Below the pieces are notes generated by a model. The model saw only the letters and a program-made list of their open reading frames with translations, made no database searches and had not been told where the DNA came from. A program made the position numbers and the translations under genes. Shown here piece by piece: positions 61,281 through 64,000 of a DNA stretch of 64,000 nucleotides (positions are counted from its first letter, which is position 1; every line of letters begins with the position of its first letter). The stretch covers positions 4,041,001 through 4,105,000 of the forward strand of contig CP031740.1 of assembly GCA_022701275.1 (NCBI GenBank), given 5' to 3'. Origin of the DNA: Microcoleus vaginatus PCC 9802. Lineage in GTDB: Bacteria; Cyanobacteriota; Cyanobacteriia; Cyanobacteriales; Microcoleaceae.

Positions 61281-62531
61281 ATGATCCACAAGAAGAACCG
61301 CAAAAAATTACCCTTATTAGCAGCGTTCTTAGTCTCGCAATTTATCCCTTGGTTCCTGAGTGCGATCGGGCTATTTCTCAGTCTCTGGGTAATCGTACCA
61401 GCACCCACGATGTTCCTGTACCCTTTGGCGGTGGGAGCACCAGAAATCAGTCCTTGGTTGGTCGGTATCAATACGATCGCCCTTCTGCTGAACCTGCTCA
61501 GACGGCATCAAGGTAAAGTCTACATTTTTTTACTGATTTGTAACCTGTTTGCCCTAATCCTGGGCCTGCTACCCCTGATTCAGTTTCCCGCAGCCAATGC
61601 AGCCATAGCTACCCAAATGCAAGCAGTTTTAGGGGAAAGCTATTTAGCAGCCGTTCCTCAAGCCGATCGCGCGCAGCTACGCCCTCAACCGTTTATCCTC
61701 GCAGATGCGTTCCGAGGAATTCCGATTAGAGACGTTAGGATCGATCGGGCTATTGGATTTGCCAACCCTGACGGAGTTTCACTGCAACTAAACCTTTATC
61801 GGCCGATGCAAATTGGCAAATATCCGGCGATTATCACCCTCTACGGGGGAGCTTGGCAAAGAGGCAATCCCGATTCCAATGAGGAATTCAGCCGCTATAT
61901 GGCAGCCCAAGGCTATTGTGTTGTTGCAATTGCTTACCGCCACGCTCCCAAGTATCGATTTCCTGCTCAGCTTGAGGACGTACAAGCCGCTCTTTCCTAT
62001 ATCAAAACTCATGCTGGTGATTGGGAAATCGATCTCGATCGCGTTGCTCTGATGGGAAGGTCTGCAGGTGCCCATTTAGCAATGCTAACTGCTTATAATT
62101 CTAGTGTGCTTCCAGTTCGAGCGGTGGTGAACTATTACGGGCCAAATGACCTGCTTCGGGGATACAATGACCCACCTTTTCCTGATGCTATAAATGTTCG
62201 AGCCGTCTTGCGTGCTTTTCTGGGAGGAACGCCAGACCAACTCAACGAGCTTTACCGTCGGGCTTCTCCCATAAATTATATTAAACCGAATCTTCCCCCT
62301 TCTCTACTGGTTTATGCAGGTCGCGACCATATCGTTCAGGCTAAGTTTGGTCGATCGCTCTACGAACGATTTCGAGCCACGGGCGATCGGGCTATTTTGC
62401 TCGAAATTCCGTGGGCTGAACACGCCTTTGATGCAGTTTTTAATGGCCCGAGCAATCAATTAGCTTTGTACTACACAGAACGCTTTTTGGCTCATGCTCT
62501 GAAGTCTTCGGATTACCAACGAGTTAAATAA
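61281..62531 (+). CDS. Alpha/beta hydrolase with N-terminal membrane domain
   Basis: The 416-residue protein has three hydrophobic segments (about residues 11-33, 40-70 and 80-103) before an alpha/beta-hydrolase domain of the BD-FAE/esterase type. The oxyanion-hole motif is TLYGGAWQRG. The nucleophile elbow is LMGRSAGAH (Ser near 260). The Asp is in YAGRDHIVQ (about 352) and the His in WAEHAFD (about 383). It probably cuts esters at the membrane surface. The substrate is unknown. Confidence 0.9.
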   Translation: MIHKKNRKKLPLLAAFLVSQFIPWFLSAIGLFLSLWVIVPAPTMFLYPLAVGAPEISPWLVGINTIALLLNLLRRHQGKVYIFLLICNLFALILGLLPLIQFPAANAAIATQMQAVLGESYLAAVPQADRAQLRPQPFILADAFRGIPIRDVRIDRAIGFANPDGVSLQLNLYRPMQIGKYPAIITLYGGAWQRGNPDSNEEFSRYMAAQGYCVVAIAYRHAPKYRFPAQLEDVQAALSYIKTHAGDWEIDLDRVALMGRSAGAHLAMLTAYNSSVLPVRAVVNYYGPNDLLRGYNDPPFPDAINVRAVLRAFLGGTPDQLNELYRRASPINYIKPNLPPSLLVYAGRDHIVQAKFGRSLYERFRATGDRAILLEIPWAEHAFDAVFNGPSNQLALYYTERFLAHALKSSDYQRVK

Positions 62532-62691
62532 AAGTTTAAACTTTACTCATTTCTTCTCACTAAACGGCGTCTAAAACTGTCTGAACTATTGCTCTAAATC
62601 TCTTAATTTTAAATTCATAGAAATCCCCATTACTGTGCTGGGAAAATTTTGTGTTGCGGCAGAATAAAAGCTGACCCCGCCAACGGTGCGG

Positions 62692-62720
62692 CCACCACGG
62701 GGGGATTGCCCCTACAAATT
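62692..62720 (-). repeat. Dispersed GTAGGGGCAATCCCC repeat
   Basis: The reverse strand reads TTTGTAGGGGCAATCCCCCC, the inverse copy of the repeat near 7351. The rest of 62532-62942 shows no gene. Confidence 0.6.
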
Positions 62721-62942
62721 TCATACCCAAATTCAGCAACGTCAAAGCGAGATCCCTTTCTTGGCACACTATATATAGTATCCCTGGGTAAGTCCTGTAA
62801 ATGTACGATCGCCCCTCAGTTTCAGCGCCCCGCGTCCTGTTACACTGAAATCCTGCGGTTGTGTGCGATCGGTGCGATCGACCTTTCTGAAAAAAACATA
62901 AAAATCTGTAGCTTAGGATACATTTATTTGGTTAATGATTGT

Positions 62943-63188
62943 TTAAACTTTCCAAGTGTAGATGGTGTACTCTCCATAATTCTCCAAAACCCCTAAACGA
63001 GTGCGTTGTTTGCTGGACTGCGATTTATCGATCGTCGAACCGTTAAAAACCATAAGTAGTTTTGACCTGAATTCATCGGAATTGATTCGCACAAAATTTT
63101 TGAGCTGACCAGGGTGAAGATTAGTTACTAAATCTGTGCAGCGCAGACATCTATCATGTTGACTCAAGTTAGTACAGGCTCTTGTCAT
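62943..63188 (-). CDS. Small hypothetical protein, 81 residues
   Basis: The frame starts MTRACTNLSQHDRCLRCTDL with three closely spaced cysteines, and ends LGVLENYGEYTIYTWKV. No family was recognised. Codon use and the complete frame make a gene plausible but not certain. Confidence 0.4.
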   Translation of the reverse strand: MTRACTNLSQHDRCLRCTDLVTNLHPGQLKNFVRINSDEFRSKLLMVFNGSTIDKSQSSKQRTRLGVLENYGEYTIYTWKV

Positions 63189-63431
63189 CTATTTTATTGC
63201 TGCTAATAACCAAAATCCAACCGCATCTCACACTGGATTGTCACGCCAGATGGGCGAAGTGATAGGGCCTCGCTCATCCAATCTTTTAGATCGTGCCAAA
63301 AAAGGCATTCTGCCCAAAGTTAGCTTTGACTAAAAACGTTGGGTAAATCCAACATATTTGTCAATCGTTAAACTTTTGCTAACATCTATTTTTTCACAAA
63401 TACTCGTCCCCCAATCCCAATAAAAATAACC

Positions 63432-64000
63432 ATGAGTGTAAACGAATCGCGCGTTCAAGCAATTTCTCAAATCGTCAACCGCAAACTGATGCCTGGTCGG
63501 TCTCCCAAGCGGCTCGAAGATATGTGGGCAACAGACGTTTATAGTCTGAGCAAGATGCAAGAAAGTCTGCCCAAAAGTATTTTCAAATCAGTAAAAAACA
63601 CCATTCAAACCGGCCAAAAACTCGATGCTTCCGTAGCTGACGTAGTTGCAGCAGCAATGAAAGATTGGGCTATTTCCAAAGGAGCGCTGTACTACGCCCA
63701 CGTATTTTACCCGCTCACCAACAGCACCGCCGAAAAGCACGACGGTTTCATCTCAGTGCAAGGCGACGGCTCAGTCATCTCAGAATTTGCCGGCAAAGTT
63801 CTCGTACAAGGCGAACCCGATGGCTCCTCATTCCCCAACGGCGGCATTCGCTCCACTGCGGCCGCTCGCGGATACACAGCCTGGGATGTCACCAGCCCTG
63901 CTTATGTCATGGAAACAGACAACGGCATGACCTTGTGCATTCCCACTGTTTTCATCTCCTGGACAGGTGAAGCCTTAGACAAAAAAACGCCGCTTTTGCG
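63432..64000 (+). CDS. glnN: Glutamine synthetase, type III (partial, 5' end)
   Basis: About 189 N-terminal residues are present; the gene runs off the right edge. The opening [50 protein letters not shown] and [12 protein letters not shown] are diagnostic of the long (about 720-residue) GlnN form. This assimilates ammonium into glutamine in cyanobacteria, especially under nitrogen starvation. It starts at ATG 63432 without a strong Shine-Dalgarno sequence. No clear NtcA site (GTA-N8-TAC) is visible in the 240 bases upstream, although glnN is nitrogen-regulated in relatives. Confidence 0.95.
   Translation, partial: MSVNESRVQAISQIVNRKLMPGRSPKRLEDMWATDVYSLSKMQESLPKSIFKSVKNTIQTGQKLDASVADVVAAAMKDWAISKGALYYAHVFYPLTNSTAEKHDGFISVQGDGSVISEFAGKVLVQGEPDGSSFPNGGIRSTAAARGYTAWDVTSPAYVMETDNGMTLCIPTVFISWTGEALDKKTPLL

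Noticed and set aside
63189..63431. NtcA-binding site upstream of glnN
   Set aside because: No GTA-N8-TAC match is present; the nearest GTA is followed eight bases later by ATA, which is not sufficient.

Overview
The window is chromosomal DNA of a cyanobacterium, most likely a filamentous, non-heterocystous Oscillatoriales strain of the Microcoleus/Oscillatoria/Phormidium type. That rests on a photosystem II gene (psb28), a plant-type zeta-carotene desaturase, a type III glutamine synthetase, a group I truncated hemoglobin, very frequent GCGATCGC (HIP1) octamers, heptanucleotide simple repeats, and many copies of a GAAACCGGGTTTC hairpin repeat. The genus is inferred; no rRNA gene is present to confirm it.

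Layout. 0-7 kb: 5' part of a formylglycine-generating-enzyme-like gene, proA, an M48 protease, a frameshifted SMP-30 gene and a polytopic membrane protein. 7-18 kb: SLH-domain beta-helix protein, psb28, moaB, an Ada-like regulator/methyltransferase with a DUF433/DUF5615 toxin-antitoxin pair lodged at its 3' end, cytochrome P450, a SAM methyltransferase, a GST-type quinone reductase and a MazE remnant. 18-21 kb: glycosyltransferase, then a REP-associated tyrosine transposase (RAYT) between two arrays of hairpin repeats. 21-32 kb: housekeeping and conserved cyanobacterial genes (DUF3352, A-type Fe-S carrier, MazEF-like pair with a broken toxin, zds, SRPBCC, a Ser/Thr kinase with a WD40 propeller) ending in tRNA-Val. 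32-43 kb: accessory region with a Uma2 nuclease flanked by tRNA-Val and a decayed tRNA copy, a histidine-kinase remnant beside a large hybrid histidine kinase, a replication-like/XRE island bounded by direct repeats, a sulfotransferase, arfB, a membrane-anchored Mrr nuclease and a split epimerase pseudogene. 43-50 kb: alpha-amylase, gnd, a second Uma2 between two more hairpin arrays, and an ABC exporter. 50-64 kb: a 1310-residue HEAT/WD40/Ig-like protein, GH31 glucosidase, glbN, a YIP1-like pseudogene, 2OG oxygenase, SWIM-domain protein, alpha/beta hydrolase and the 5' end of glnN.

The genes form few operons. Likely co-transcribed pairs are psb28-moaB, zds-SRPBCC, the antitoxin/toxin pairs and the overlapping 37.6-38.8 kb pair. 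Carbon metabolism (amylase, GH31, gnd) and nitrogen metabolism (proA, glnN) are represented.

The dominant theme is repeat-driven remodelling. Palindromic elements lie between genes, flank accessory genes, supply stop codons and C-termini, and sit in frame inside coding regions. Several genes are decayed (SMP-30, MazE, MazF, histidine kinase, epimerase, YIP1-like, tRNA). The two strongest candidates for new biology are the RAYT with its repeat arrays and the HEAT-WD40-Ig giant protein. Starts differ from the longest open frame where a Shine-Dalgarno sequence or family length favours a downstream codon.
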